In this document: positions 10,298 to 21,702 of the stretch, in pieces
Layout: every line of letters begins with the position of its first letter
Numbering within the stretch: the first letter of the stretch is position 1
Source: Neofusicoccum parvum
Lineage: Eukaryota; Ascomycota; Dothideomycetes; Botryosphaeriales; Botryosphaeriaceae
NCBI GenBank assembly: GCA_020912385.1
Contig: CP087211.1
Location: 1,798,001-1,862,000, forward strand
Direction: 5' to 3'
Length of the DNA stretch: 64,000 bases
Notes under the pieces: generated by a model
Seen by the model: only the letters and a program-made list of their open reading frames with translations
Told to the model about the DNA's origin: nothing
Databases searched by the model: none
Made by a program: the position numbers and the translations under genes

Positions 10298-12633
10298 ATG
10301 CGACTCTTCTTCGCTCTGACTCTCGCCCGCTCTCGTCCGCGCGTCTCCGTCCCTCTCGCTGCCGTGCACGTAGCATGGCGCATCGACTCTAGCACTCCAG
10401 CAAGACGCTTCCACCCCGCAAAGCCCGCAATGGCCGACACGACCGCCGCGACCAGCGACGCGCCTGCCTCGCTCGCCGACCCGCCCCGCGCTGCCCAGCT
10501 CGTCTTGCATGATGGCAAGAAATATAACACCGTGAAGGAGGGCAAGGCCTACATCCTCGTGCCCCCGAACACTGCCACCTCCACCGATCCCAAGAAACAG
10601 GGCAAGCACGACGACGACGAGCAGAAGCAGGCTGTCTTCTACAACCCCATTCAGCAATTCAACCGTGATCTCAGTGTGCTGGCCATCCGCGCCTATGGCG
10701 AAGATGCGCTGGCCACCAAGACGCGGAAATACAACCAAGAACAATTAAGAGAGAAGAAGCGCCGCGACAGGAAGAGGAAGGCTCGCTCGGAGCAGGAGGG
10801 TAAAGACAGCAAGAAACCGCGGGTCGAAAATGGCGCTGAGACTGGTGCAGCAGAGAAGACTGAGCCAGGTGCTGACGTAAAGGCTGAGGATGCACCGGCA
10901 GAGACGAATGCCGGCTCCAGCGGCCATGAGGCTGCGAAAGACGAGAGCACTACGTTTGATGACTCGAAGCTGAGCGAGGACTTGCGCGCTTTGGATGAGG
11001 AGGCCAAGCAGAACGGCTCGTCCAAGGGCCCCAAGTTCCGCATCCTCGACGCCCTCTCAGCCACCGGCCTTCGTGCTCTCCGCTACGCTCACGAGATCCC
11101 CTTCGTGACCTCCGTCACTGGCAACGATCTTTCTCCCTCAGCCGTAGAAGCGATGAAGCTCAACATCAAGCACAACAGACTGGAGGACAAGATCACACCC
11201 GTCATTGGAAATGCTGTCGCACACATGTATCAGTTCGTGGGGCAGGAAGGGATTGGTGGTCCAGGACAGAAGTACGACGTGATTGACTTGGATCCCTATG
11301 GAACTGCTGTGCCGTTCCTTGACGGAGCAATCCAGGCTGTCACTGATGGCGGTCTCCTGTGTGTTACTTGCACCGATGCTGGTGTGTTCGCATCGACGGG
11401 CTACCTCGAGAAGACTTACAGTCAATACGGCGGACTGCCGCTGAAGGGGCTCCATTCCCACGAAGGAGGCCTGCGTTTGATTCTGCACGCGATCGCAACA
11501 ACGGCCGCGAAGTATGGTATCGCCATTGAGCCCTTACTTAGCTTGTCTATCGACTTCTACGCGCGCGTGTTCGTAAGAGTCCGGAAGAGCCCTGCTGAAG
11601 TCAAGTTCCTTGCCGGTAAACAGATGCTTGTGTATAACTGCGACTCCGGTTGTGGGGCATGGACAACCCAGTTTCTCGCAAGGAATTCGGTGCAGGAGGG
11701 CAAGAAGGGAACACAGTTCTTCAAGCACAGCTTCGCTCAAGGTCCTTCCGCACCGCCTCATTGCCCTCACTGTGGGTTCAAGACCCATGTAAGTTTTCTT
11801 TTTCGCCTCTTATCTATGTGCAGACTAGCAATGATAATAACAGCATCTAGCTTGCCGGGCCCATGTGGGGTGGACCTATCCACAACCCAGCCTTCATCGA
11901 AAAGGTCCTCAGCTACCTCCCAACTGTCGATAAAGACACCTACCACACCACTGAGCGCATTGAAGGCATGCTCCGCACCGCCCACGACGAGCTCCTCTTC
12001 GAAACCTCCTCCCCATACGCCCGCCCCACCTCCGAAAACCCCTTGCCATCGTCCGATGACATCAAAGACGCCCCTATTCCAAAGATTGACCCAGTCCTCA
12101 TTGACCACCACCCCTTCTTTCTCAATGTCTCCCACCTAGCAAAGATTCTGCACTGCCAGGCACCTCCCGAAGCGGCGTTCAAGGGTGCATTGAAGAGGCT
12201 GGGATATAGGACCACGCGCTCACACTGCAAGCCGGCCATGGTCAAGACAGATGCGCCGTGGGAGGCAATTTGGGAAGTAATGAGGGAATGGGTGCGTCAA
12301 AGAAGCCCGGTAAAGGAGGAGAAGTACAGGCTCAACACGCCGGGCGCGGGGATATGGGCAAAAAGGAGAGTCGTTGAAGATGTGGAAATGACGGAGAACA
12401 AGGAGGTAGAGAGCGCGGATAAAGAAAAGCAGACAGAGGAGAGTGGTGGTTCGGAGGGAGAAGGCGAAGTGGAGAGGACGAAAGTGTGGTTCCCGGATAA
12501 TGGTTTGGAGAAACTGCAGAAGTTGGACATTGTCTTCGATGAGAAGTTGGGCAAGGACAAGGAGGGCAAGAAGTTGGTGCGGTATCAGATGAACCCGAGG
12601 GCTAATTGGGGCCCGATGAACAGGGCGAAGTAG
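10298..12633 (+). CDS. trm1: tRNA (guanine26-N2)-dimethyltransferase Trm1
   Basis: Trm1 uses S-adenosylmethionine to dimethylate G26 of cytosolic and mitochondrial tRNAs. Two exons, 10298-11788 and 11851-12633, flank a 62-nt intron (GTAAGT...TAG); the join reads KTHLAGPMWGG. From ATG 10430 the protein has 713 residues; from ATG 10298 it gains 44 residues (MRLFFALTLARSRPRVS...), Arg-rich and lacking acidic residues for the first half, which look like a mitochondrial targeting sequence. Landmarks, numbered from 10430: FYNPIQQFNRDLSV near the N-terminus, SAM-binding ALSATGLRALRYA, catalytic-region DPYG at 288-291, and Cys pairs 404/408 and 445/448 of the zinc-binding region. A Lys/Glu-rich insert of about 100 residues follows the first motif, and an acidic insert sits near the C-terminus. 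Start choice is discussed in the findings. Confidence 0.93.
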
Positions 12634-14939
12634 GATATGCATGTTGGATATTTTTTGGGGGGCTGGCATTGCGGTTCGGTATGCGATATTGGCATTTGAC
12701 GGCGTTAAAAGACACTCCGAAGCTTTGGAAATGTGGAAGGATGCATCAACTCGAGGGGAAATTAAAAGACAATTGATCATATTTGTATGTTCATGGATAT
12801 CGGGTGGCATTGTAGTTAGGTTGAGTAGAACGGAAGCCTACATCAGCACTGCCGATCCCGTTACCAATGGTGTTTTCCACCTTGCCATGAACCACTACGT
12901 TTTGTATCACGACCGGACAAGAACTCATGGAGTAAATCCCTCTTTTTTTTTTTTTTGTATACCAAGTTAGTCGCAACACGAAACGAACGAAAACACACCG
13001 CACGTTGGATATACCTCCCTCATCCCATCCCCTCTCTTTGACGGCAGAGGCGGCACCGGCTACTGCCTCGTGGGCGGCAGTAGCATTGGTTCTGGCTGTT
13101 ACTTACTACAGGCTCTTGTCTCCATACGATTTTACCATCAATCGCTTGCGCTTTCCTGGCCTCCCGAGCAATTTTCTCTGCAATAAATAGCAGCCATTTG
13201 CATTGAGAGACTCTTACTATTTCCACTCATACGCATGGGTGGCGAATGACCGCTCCTCGGGCGCGAACTGTCCAGATTCTCCAGAGGTTGCCATGACCTG
13301 CTCCATGCCTGGATGGTTGAACGCATCACAAGATGCGGGGTGCAGATGTTCGCACTGACACTGCCTTTCCAATTCAATTCAACCACCTGCATATGGCTCG
13401 CAGTGCTCTCGTTGAGTGGAGCAGTGGCAGGGCAAATCGTGGATCATGGCTAATCACCCACGATCCTGCGTGCTCAGATATGATGGACAGGAACGTGAGA
13501 ATCAGGTAGTATCTACCCGTAATTTCCGAGAAGCGAGAAAAAGAGGGAATGGTAACGTCTATGGCATTCGAAATGCCAATGGTGAGTCATACTAAATCTT
13601 GTTCGATGCTCCACGCCGTGCCGGACGCGATGTTATTTCACAGAAAAGCTATACTTACTGCAACAGCGCATGGCCCAGTGTCTCTCGTGGTCGCACCATG
13701 GAGATGAACAGCGATAGCCCCTCCTCCCGGTCGTGGTCCTGTCTCGTCAACGGAAGTGCGGGTGCGATCGGGCTGAGACTCTAGAACAACATCAACACGT
13801 GGCACGCTCCACTGCGCCAGCCTTGCCAACCGCCAGTGGACACGCACAGCCCCCTTCAGCCCTCTTCGGCCGAGGGAACGCAGAAACTTCTAGCAAAGCC
13901 TTGTGTAATCAAATCCAACTGGCAATCTACTCGTGGCTCGCGCAACCGCGTGTTGGCAGGACGTGAATCCAAATCTTCTACACTAGCCGACGCAACACGG
14001 GGAAACGCGTGTGAATGAAACGAGACGGCACTTGCAGCTTGGGGCAGGCGTCGAGCTGCCTCTGGTGGCAGGTCGCGTACTGGCTGCGAACGGGGCGCTT
14101 GTAGCTGCGAAGTGACGCGCCAGCGCATCCTTGTCACGTTCGTGTGAGGCATTCGGATCACCTGCATGAGCGCGTATAAGAGCGGGGCAGAAGAATCGAA
14201 CCGGATCGTCAAGCTTTATCATAAGCATTTCGTCGCTTTAGCCCGAGTAAAGAAAAAAGACAGATAATCCACGCTGGTCGACGACTACAACATGCTTCTT
14301 CGCTGTTGAAATTGGTAAGAAAGGGGTGGAATAATCCAGCGGTTTGCCGGCAAGAATGTCTCCATAGCTCAAGGAATTGCATACAATGGGGAAGAAAAGA
14401 TTCATGTCGCTAAAGCATTACTAAAGTAATATGCCGCGGTGTCGTTGGAGGGGAAACACGATAGCTACATAGGGGACTCTCGTACGTCGTACATACGTTG
14501 GGCGGGATGCCGAGAGGCTGTGAAGCACATCAATTTTCATTGATCGACTCACAGACCGCAAATGCGGATGAGACTGAGCATCGACTTCTGGCCTGGGTTT
14601 CTTCCTGGAGCGCGGATGGACGGGAAGTAGAAATATAGAAATTGGTAGCTCGCAGGCGCACTTAAAGCTGAAAGGGGGAAAAGCGAAGCGATGAAATACG
14701 CGACGTATATGTCCGTTTCAATCTATCACCTACGCCCTCATTCTACACCACCAGCCGGCACTCATACCAATATATCATAAGCCATTCTCTCACTATCCAC
14801 TACTTGTCGTTCAACCCACCCTCCACCGATGTCATCCAAGAACATATCCACCCCTAAACGCATTGGTATCGTAGAAACGCGCAATCGTACAAGAGGAAAG
14901 AAGTCCCCCTCCCTTTATACCTCCCCCCCTCTCACCTGC
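12634..14939. other. 2.3-kb convergent intergenic region
   Basis: It lies between the 3' ends of TRM1 and ATG11. A run of 14 T residues sits at 12943-12956. I find no gene, tRNA or structured repeat; the short open frames are unremarkable. Confidence 0.6.
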
Positions 14940-17900
14940 TTACTCCTTCGCCTTTCCCCTCTCGTAACTAATATCCAGCTGCCACAACGAATCAAAGAAC
15001 CCCGACTTCCTTGGCTGATGTCCCGGCTGCTTCGCCGCCGACGGCGACATCGGCCTGTCATCCTTGCCATTGCTCATCGACGTCGGTGGTAGACCACCGC
15101 CAGCAGCGGCGATCCTCTGTGATGAAGAAGAGCCACCGGCGGCGGCAGCCGCGAGTGCCGACGCCGCCTTGCTCGGGGCAACCGACGAGGGCGGCGTGTC
15201 GCCGTTGCTGCTGTTCGAGACGGGCGAAGCGATGGTCGCCTTTGGTGGAGCCTGTTCACAGCGCACCAGGAAGAGTGTCAGCAGGATTGAGGTTGGGGAA
15301 GAAGGAAAGAAAAAAAGACACGGAGGGCAAAGAGAGGTTGTGGCTTTACCATCCTCTCTTTCCCCATTCACTCTACTGGACGGGTGCTCTGACCTCTTCG
15401 CCCGCAGCGCTGGGGCGGGCAGTGTTGTTGCTCTCTGCTGACGCCTCGCCGTTGTTTTGCTGGTCCGCTGCCGCCGCTGACGAGCCGGCGGCCTTGTTGT
15501 TGACGGTCATGCTGCGCTTGGAGCCGGCGCTGCTGCGGCGGCTGTCCAAGCTCTTGTTGAGGGTCTTGCTGGCATCATTGCCGATGAGACTTTTCTTCAT
15601 GCGGATGCTGCCTTTGGCGTCGATCTTGGTGCTGTCGACGGTGCTCTTGCCAAGGCCAGGCGTCAGCGGCGCGCCGACCTTCTCCTCGGCCGCTTCGACC
15701 AGGTGCCAGCGCAAGCCGTCTGATAACTCGAACGGGTTGTCGTCTTCGTACGAAAAGCCACTGCGTTCGCTGGTGATGGAGCGTCCATCACTACCACGGT
15801 TGGTGTCCATCGACTTGGACAGGTCGACCACACGCTCCTCGACCTTGGTGATGCGCGCCACCAACCATTCCTTGCTGTGCAACCGGTGCGATTCTTGCTC
15901 GCGGAGGAAATAGTGCGGCGCGCCAACGTTGAATGCTGCCCAAGGTCGCGTAGCTTGGTTTCGCGTGGGAAGGAAGAGAGCGAGATCGCCCTCCTTGAAG
16001 CCACGGATGGCAATCTTCTCGTGCGCTTCACTCTGGTACCGGTGTGACTTGTCGCGGTACGTGCGGGCTTCCCGCTGCCACTTCCGTGCAGTATGCTCCA
16101 TGTCTCTCATCCGCTTCGTGATGGCCTCGCTGAAGGTCTCGATATCGAAGCGGCTGATGTTGGCCATGAATTCTGCGAACTGCACCGCTTCGACATCGGC
16201 GTTCTCTTGCTCCGTCCACTTGAGCGCTTTGAGAATCTGAGAGTTCTCAAGGGGTTTCTTGGACGGCGGTGGGGACGACACGCTGCGGGTCATGCCTGCT
16301 GCACTCTCACCCGGAAGAATAGCGCTTTGACCAGCAACCCTGGAAGCACGCTGGATGACCATCTGGTTGCCTTGCTGTGTGATGGCGAACCCAAGCGTCT
16401 CCAGCAGTCTGTGCAACCGATCGTTGTTCGCAAGCAGTCTCTCCGACAAGTCCCTCGCACGCTTCGCCTGCTGTTCGGATCTTGACTCGCCGCTGGTTGA
16501 GTTGGCTTGCAGCGTGCTGTACTTCTCCTGCAGATCGGCCAGAGACTTTTGAATGTTGGCCACCTGCGCCTTCGCCTCTGCAAGTTCTGTAGAGAGGCGT
16601 TCAACCTTCGTCTCCTCTTCGGTGACACGCTGGCGCAGAGCCTCCGCACCGGTCTCTCCTTCGGCGAACTTTGCGCGCAGATCCTCAAGGTGGCTGCGCT
16701 CATCCTTCAACTCTGCAGCCAGAGCATCAGCCCTGGCACTCTCGGTTGCAAGCTCTTCGCTCTTCTTTGTGATCTCCGATTCGTGCGTCTTGATCTGTGT
16801 CTCGAACTCATTCCTCTGCTTTGCGGCAGCAGAAGTGAGGGCCTCGTTCTCTGACTTGGCCTTCTCGACAGCTTCGGCAAGCTCGCGGGCATACTCCTTG
16901 GATCTCTGTGCAAGCCGCTCGAGCTCGGTTGCCAACTCTGTGCTGTTCTCCGGCAGAGCTTCGCCCTTTGCAAGCGAGGAAAACGCGCTTTGCATCGTGA
17001 TCTTCCGCTCCGACTGAGCAGCTTCGTGCTCCTGAATGGTACGCTCGGCAGCCTCGGCGCGCTCCTTCTCCCGTTGAACTTCCTCCTCGGCCTCCTTGCG
17101 GATCTGATCGAGTTCAGCTTCCAGTGCTTGTTTCTTCTCATCATAATCAGCCCTCTCGTGGTCGCGACTTCCGAGGTTCCTGTCAAGCTCCTCTTCGAGC
17201 TCTTCATTTCTGTAGCGAAGCTTCTTGATCTCTGCCTCAAGAGATCTGCGCTCCTCGGACCAGTCTTTCTGCATCGCCTCCATGTTCTCCATGAGATCCT
17301 TATTAGTAGAGACTCGCTCTTCAACGTGACGCTGAAGATCGTTGACGGCATCAGTGCGTGCGGAATGCTCTTTCTCCAGATTCACCCTCGCGTCCCTTTC
17401 GGCCCTCAACTCATTCTCGAGTTGCACGATTCGCTGAGCTAGAGCTCGCTCCTCGGCGCTCTTGTTGGCAGAATACCTTCGAGATGAGATGGACGAGTGC
17501 CGAGAAAGATTTTCTTGGGGTCTCGGGGAGGCAACGCTGGGGTATTGGTCCATCGTGGGCGTCTCGGGCATTTGAGAGGTAGGCGGCGCGACTCCACTTC
17601 CGATAGACATGCGGCTGATGTGACTTTGGCGGTGAAGTAGATCCTCCAGCTTCCGAACCCTGCTTTTCGAACTCTTCAACTCCTCCTCCATCTTAGACAT
17701 TGACTCTCTGAGGACCCGTGTCTCGTCTTCTCCACGGAGTAACAGTGATCCTTTGCCTAGACCGCCCTCATGCGCGCTTCCCGTCTTGAAACCCTTCGCA
17801 TGCTTGATTTGTTGTCTAGTTGGACGGTCGAGATCCTTGAATGCCTGCGCAAGCGGTTCCACGATAGGATCCAGCCCGCCGATACTGTTCAAAAGGTGCA

Positions 17901-19458
17901 AATACTCCTGAAAATCTTGGCGAGTGACCTGAGGCCATCCTGCATCTTGACCATTAATGTTGATATCAATGCCGAGCGCGTTGTCGTGTGCGGCATCTAT
18001 GTTGATGACGTCGCCATTGTTTTTCAGCCACCTCTTCCTTCTACGCTCTTCCTCCTCACGGTATCCTGCTATTTCCTCTGCTAAAGACGACGAGTCCCTC
18101 TTTAACTTTTCCGCCCATTCGTTCCTTCTCGCGGCTTCAATCAAGAGAATACCATAGATATAAGGCATCTTCGATATGACTGACAGCGCCTCCAACGCAT
18201 CCTGGCTCTCGGGTGAAATCTCGATCGACGCGATAGCGGCATTCGCACCCGCAAGGGTTGATTCTATGGACGCAATTGTTTGGAGATGCTCGACCGCGAG
18301 GTGAACTGCCGTGTTCTTTCGTTCCACTGAGTGCTTGAGCAGATCGCTCATCTCAAGAGTGTAGTCTCTGAGAGAAGGCAGGAAGTTCCGGGTGTGGAGT
18401 AGTGCCATTTTCGAAGCCTGTGCGATGGATGATTTGGATTGCGCCGGAAGCCCGAGGACGTGCTCGTAGTCCGAGTCGACCTTCTTCGCTATGGCCTCGA
18501 TCTCCTCGAACAAGCGTATGGGCTCCTCTTGGTAGTTGTACGAAGAGTGCATCTGGCTCTGATCCACAGCATTCTGTAGATCATTGTACACCGCCCGAAT
18601 CTTCTCGATCTGCTTGTCCATCTCGACTATACGTCCCTCTAACTCATCCAGAACAGAGTTGCTAACCGCTGCCGCCTTCTTTGCCTTGTCCGCATTTACG
18701 AAAGTATCGAGCGTCGTGCGGGCGTCGCTGTTCTTTCTGGACGGCTTGCGCGGAGTATCATTGCCGAGGGTGGAGATGAAGCGGCGGAACTGCTGGCTGG
18801 CAGGTATGGAACTAAGACGCTGAAGATCGGCCTCCCACGACTGCACGCACTCCTCCTGCTCCTTAGCGACAGCGTTGAACCAGTCGCGTGCTTCGGCCTG
18901 CTTCTGCTCCAGCGTGCGAATGTGTGTCTCGTGATTGCTGGTGGCGACGCGCACGCCGCGCTCGACGACGGCCTGCTCGCCCAGGCGCTCGCGGGCAGCG
19001 GCGGCCATGGAGCGGCACTGCTCCTGCAGGCCCAGCGTCCAGTCGCGGCGCGCCTTGAACAGGTTCTGCCATGCTGCGAGATCGTTCTGGTTGGAGAGAG
19101 TGTCCGGCGGCTTTCCAGGCTGAAAGGCTTTAGGGAGCGGCTCGGGCGGTACGAGGTGGTCGAGGTTCTCCGGCGCCGGGAGGGCGAAGAGGTCGCGGTC
19201 GTAGAGAAAGATCTCCTTCTGTAGCGGCGCGGTCAGAGCTAGTTTGCGGAGGTTTCACGGGGGCGAGAGATCTCTTACCTCGGTCAGGAGAGTCTGCAGC
19301 TTGACGTGCTTGCCGCGCGGGGTGAGCAGGATCTGGTCCTGCGGCGGGATCTTGGTCGCATTGTTAATCCAGGCCTTGAGGGCGTCGAGAGAGCTGAAGA
19401 CGACGGGGTCGGCGTCGAGCCGCTTGCCCGCGTGGGCGACGAAGACTGACAGCGACAT
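14940..19458 (-). CDS. atg11: Autophagy-related protein 11 (selective autophagy scaffold)
   Basis: Atg11 links cargo receptors to the phagophore assembly site and activates Atg1. Three exons fit: 19458-19279, 19218-15394 and 15251-14940 (introns of 60 and 142 nt), giving 1438 residues. Exon 1 encodes the ubiquitin-like start (MSLSVFVAHAGKRLD...). The long middle exon is mostly coiled coil, especially about residues 560-950. The Atg11 C-terminal domain lies at about 1075-1200, with PWAAFNVGAPHYFL and KEWLVARITKVEERVVDLS. The last exon is Ser/Ala-rich and closes with GFFDSLWQLDISYE, a motif I associate with this family's C-terminus. The second donor (GTCAGA at 15393) is weak; it is chosen because it keeps frame with the conserved last exon, and without splicing the frame stops at 15373. 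The gene is divergent from CENP-H. Confidence 0.9.
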
Positions 19459-19925
19459 GCGCCTGCCGGCCGTCTATGCGGGTGGTGGAGGGAAAAGGTG
19501 TTGTCGCAGCGACATGCCCTCGCGGAGCGTGCGCTGCGGTTAGGCGGTGATGATGATGGCGCTCCGGCCGGTGCACAGCTCAAATGACCGGCAACGCCCT
19601 AGCTCCAGCCACAGCGACCACGGGACTGCCGGGATATCCTAGTGTGGGCCGGTGTACAAGACCAGCTCGACGCTCTTCTGGGTGGCGTGCGTGCTGCCTG
19701 GAGCGGGCCCTGGGTCCCAATCCTCACGCGGAGGCAGCCTGGCATTCGTTGGGCACCGTGACGTGGCTGACGAGGCTCTTCGCGGCGAAGAATGGTCGAC
19801 TAGCGGCAACGAATTCCCCGGAGCTGTGGCTGCGCGCGGCTGCCGTCGCGGCGCGTCTCCCGAGACAACACCAACACGCGCGCCTCGTTCCTCGCGGCAC
19901 ATGTCACGCGTGCCTCTCGACGACC
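19459..19925. promoter_or_regulatory. Divergent promoter region, ATG11 / CENP-H
   Basis: 467 bp separate the two start codons. The CENP-H frame stays open upstream to about 19584, but that part has no family-like sequence and is read as leader. No specific factor site is identified. Confidence 0.5.
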
Positions 19926-20990
19926 ATGGATGACGCCAGCCATCAGCCGACGGGGCCCAGCCCGTCACAGGAACCCGGAGACGACCTTATGAACACCCCG
20001 GATGCCGATGCCCTGGTACTAAGCGACCCCGAGAAGCTCGTGCTGCAGCTTTATCAGCAAGTGCGCGAGCTAGAGCTCGAGCGCGCCCTGGTCGAGGCAC
20101 AGCAGAGCGGTACGTTCACCCTGTTTGGACGACTCCAAGCGCCAGGAAAGGCCCATCTGCCCGTTAAAGACAACCACAACTATCTGTATCTTCATCCACG
20201 TGCATTCCATCTTAGCAAATACCATCAATCTAGTCACTCTCAGCTGCACGAAGTATTGACCATGCGTCACTCTAACACCACCCAGATGCCCCATCCCCCT
20301 CATCAGACGAAACCCTCTCAGATGACGAGGTAGCTCAGCAGCTACTTGTTGCCGAGCGCGAAGCCATGGAAGCACGAGCGTCGTACCTATTGCGCAACAA
20401 GATCGTCGAGCAAGTCCTCATCACCGATCCCGTCATCAGAGCCGTACACGCCGGCTCGAATGCTTCATTTGATGAGAGGTCGGTCTTGCTCCCATCCAAA
20501 AAAAAAGAAAAAAAATACGATCTCTCCCCCATCTCATCCCATCCGCTCTCAACACCAACAGCAAAACTCGACCCCACTAACGCGAACCACCAGACGGCTC
20601 CTCCCCCACCTCCACACCCGCGACGTCCTCTCCATGTACCTCTCTTCCCTCATCGCTAACCTCACTACCACAACCTCCTCCCTCACCACTGCCACCAAAG
20701 CCCTCACCGCCGCCAACGCCAAAAACACCTCCCTCGCAACCACCCTCCTCTCCCTCGCCAAACCGCCCGCTTCCTCCGTCGCCGCAGCCGACGAGATCAC
20801 GGACGCGAACCTGCGCGCCCAGCTGCTCGAGGCCGAGAAGGACGCGACGGCAGCGCGGCGGCGGTGGCGCAGCGTCAAGGGCGTGGCTGCCGGGGTGGTC
20901 GTGGGCAGCGGGGTGGACTGGGCGGGCGAGGAGGGGTTGCGGAGGTTGGTGATGGAGGATGAGGAGGATGTCGTGGGCGAGCGGGATTAA
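19926..20990 (+). CDS. Kinetochore protein CENP-H (Fta3-like)
   Basis: A subunit of the inner-kinetochore CCAN complex, pairing with CENP-K and CENP-I in known systems. Three exons, 19926-20109, 20286-20478 and 20594-20990 (introns 176 and 115 nt), give 257 residues. The diagnostic stretch is in exons 2-3: ARASYLLRNKIVEQVLITDP, then VIRAVHAGSNAS and a long helical region. The close WRSVKGVAAGVVVGSGVDWA also matches fungal CENP-H as I remember it. Residues 35-60 form a short leucine-rich coiled coil (KLVLQLYQQVRELELE). Donor 1 is GTACGT; donor 2 is GTCGGT, with an A-rich intron body. An upstream extension of the frame to 19584 is not family-like, so ATG 19926 is chosen. Exon 3 is unusually rich in Thr, Ala and Ser. 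Confidence 0.85.
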
Positions 20991-21702
20991 GGGTTGAGGG
21001 AGGAGACTTGAGGAAGGGGGCAAAGGGGAAAAGAAGACAGAGGTGTTTTTGAGCGATGGTGGCGAGGGTGGCGATTAGGCGAGAATGTGGGAGATGCAGG
21101 GGACTTAAAGGCGGCTCTTTATCCCGCGGCTCTTTTAGCTTGGGACATAAGATCTGCACGGATCAAGGATAAGAAATCGAAAGACGAATGTCAATGAATT
21201 ACCTACGCGAGGTAAAGGGTTTAAAACAAATAATAGCCTCAGGCGGTTGAAAATCATCAGAGTTTAAATCACGCTTATTTTTTCCTGCCGTTACGAGGTA
21301 TCAGACTTGATAATACATACAGCCGAGAAGGAGGAGAGCCTTCTGTTCCGCAAAAGCATCAGAAATATAAGAACTAGAAATTAACGCCCGTATCATGCCG
21401 CTGAGCCACCCCACTAATCGAATAAAAATCAGGCAAAAAGAAGACCAATCATTAACCCCCGGCCCCTAACCCATGGAACGCAATGAAAATAGAATGTCAG
21501 CAGTGGGTGATGAGCGTTCCCCCAGGCCACGCCATCCATGATGCTTGCCAGCCGTTGAAGAAAGAAGGAAAAGGGAAGTGAGAAGTCAAGTGTATGTTGA
21601 AAACCACGCAGGACAAACATGCAAGCATGCACTCTCGAAGAGAAAGGAAAAAGACAGAAAGAACCTTGTCCACCGCCCCATCTTTCCCACAGTTCGCCAT
21701 TT
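20991..21702. other. Convergent intergenic region CENP-H / TOR
   Basis: It contains two 3' flanks. It is relatively AT-rich around 21180-21430. No gene or RNA is seen. Confidence 0.65.

Noticed and set aside
14190..14204. GGTTCGATTCT on the minus strand, resembling a tRNA B box
   Set aside because: The bases flanking the T-loop do not pair (TCCGG against CTTCT) and no A box or acceptor stem is found at the right distance.
19584..19925. N-terminal extension of CENP-H from an earlier in-frame start
   Set aside because: The extra 114 residues have no CENP-H-like sequence and lie in the shared promoter with ATG11.
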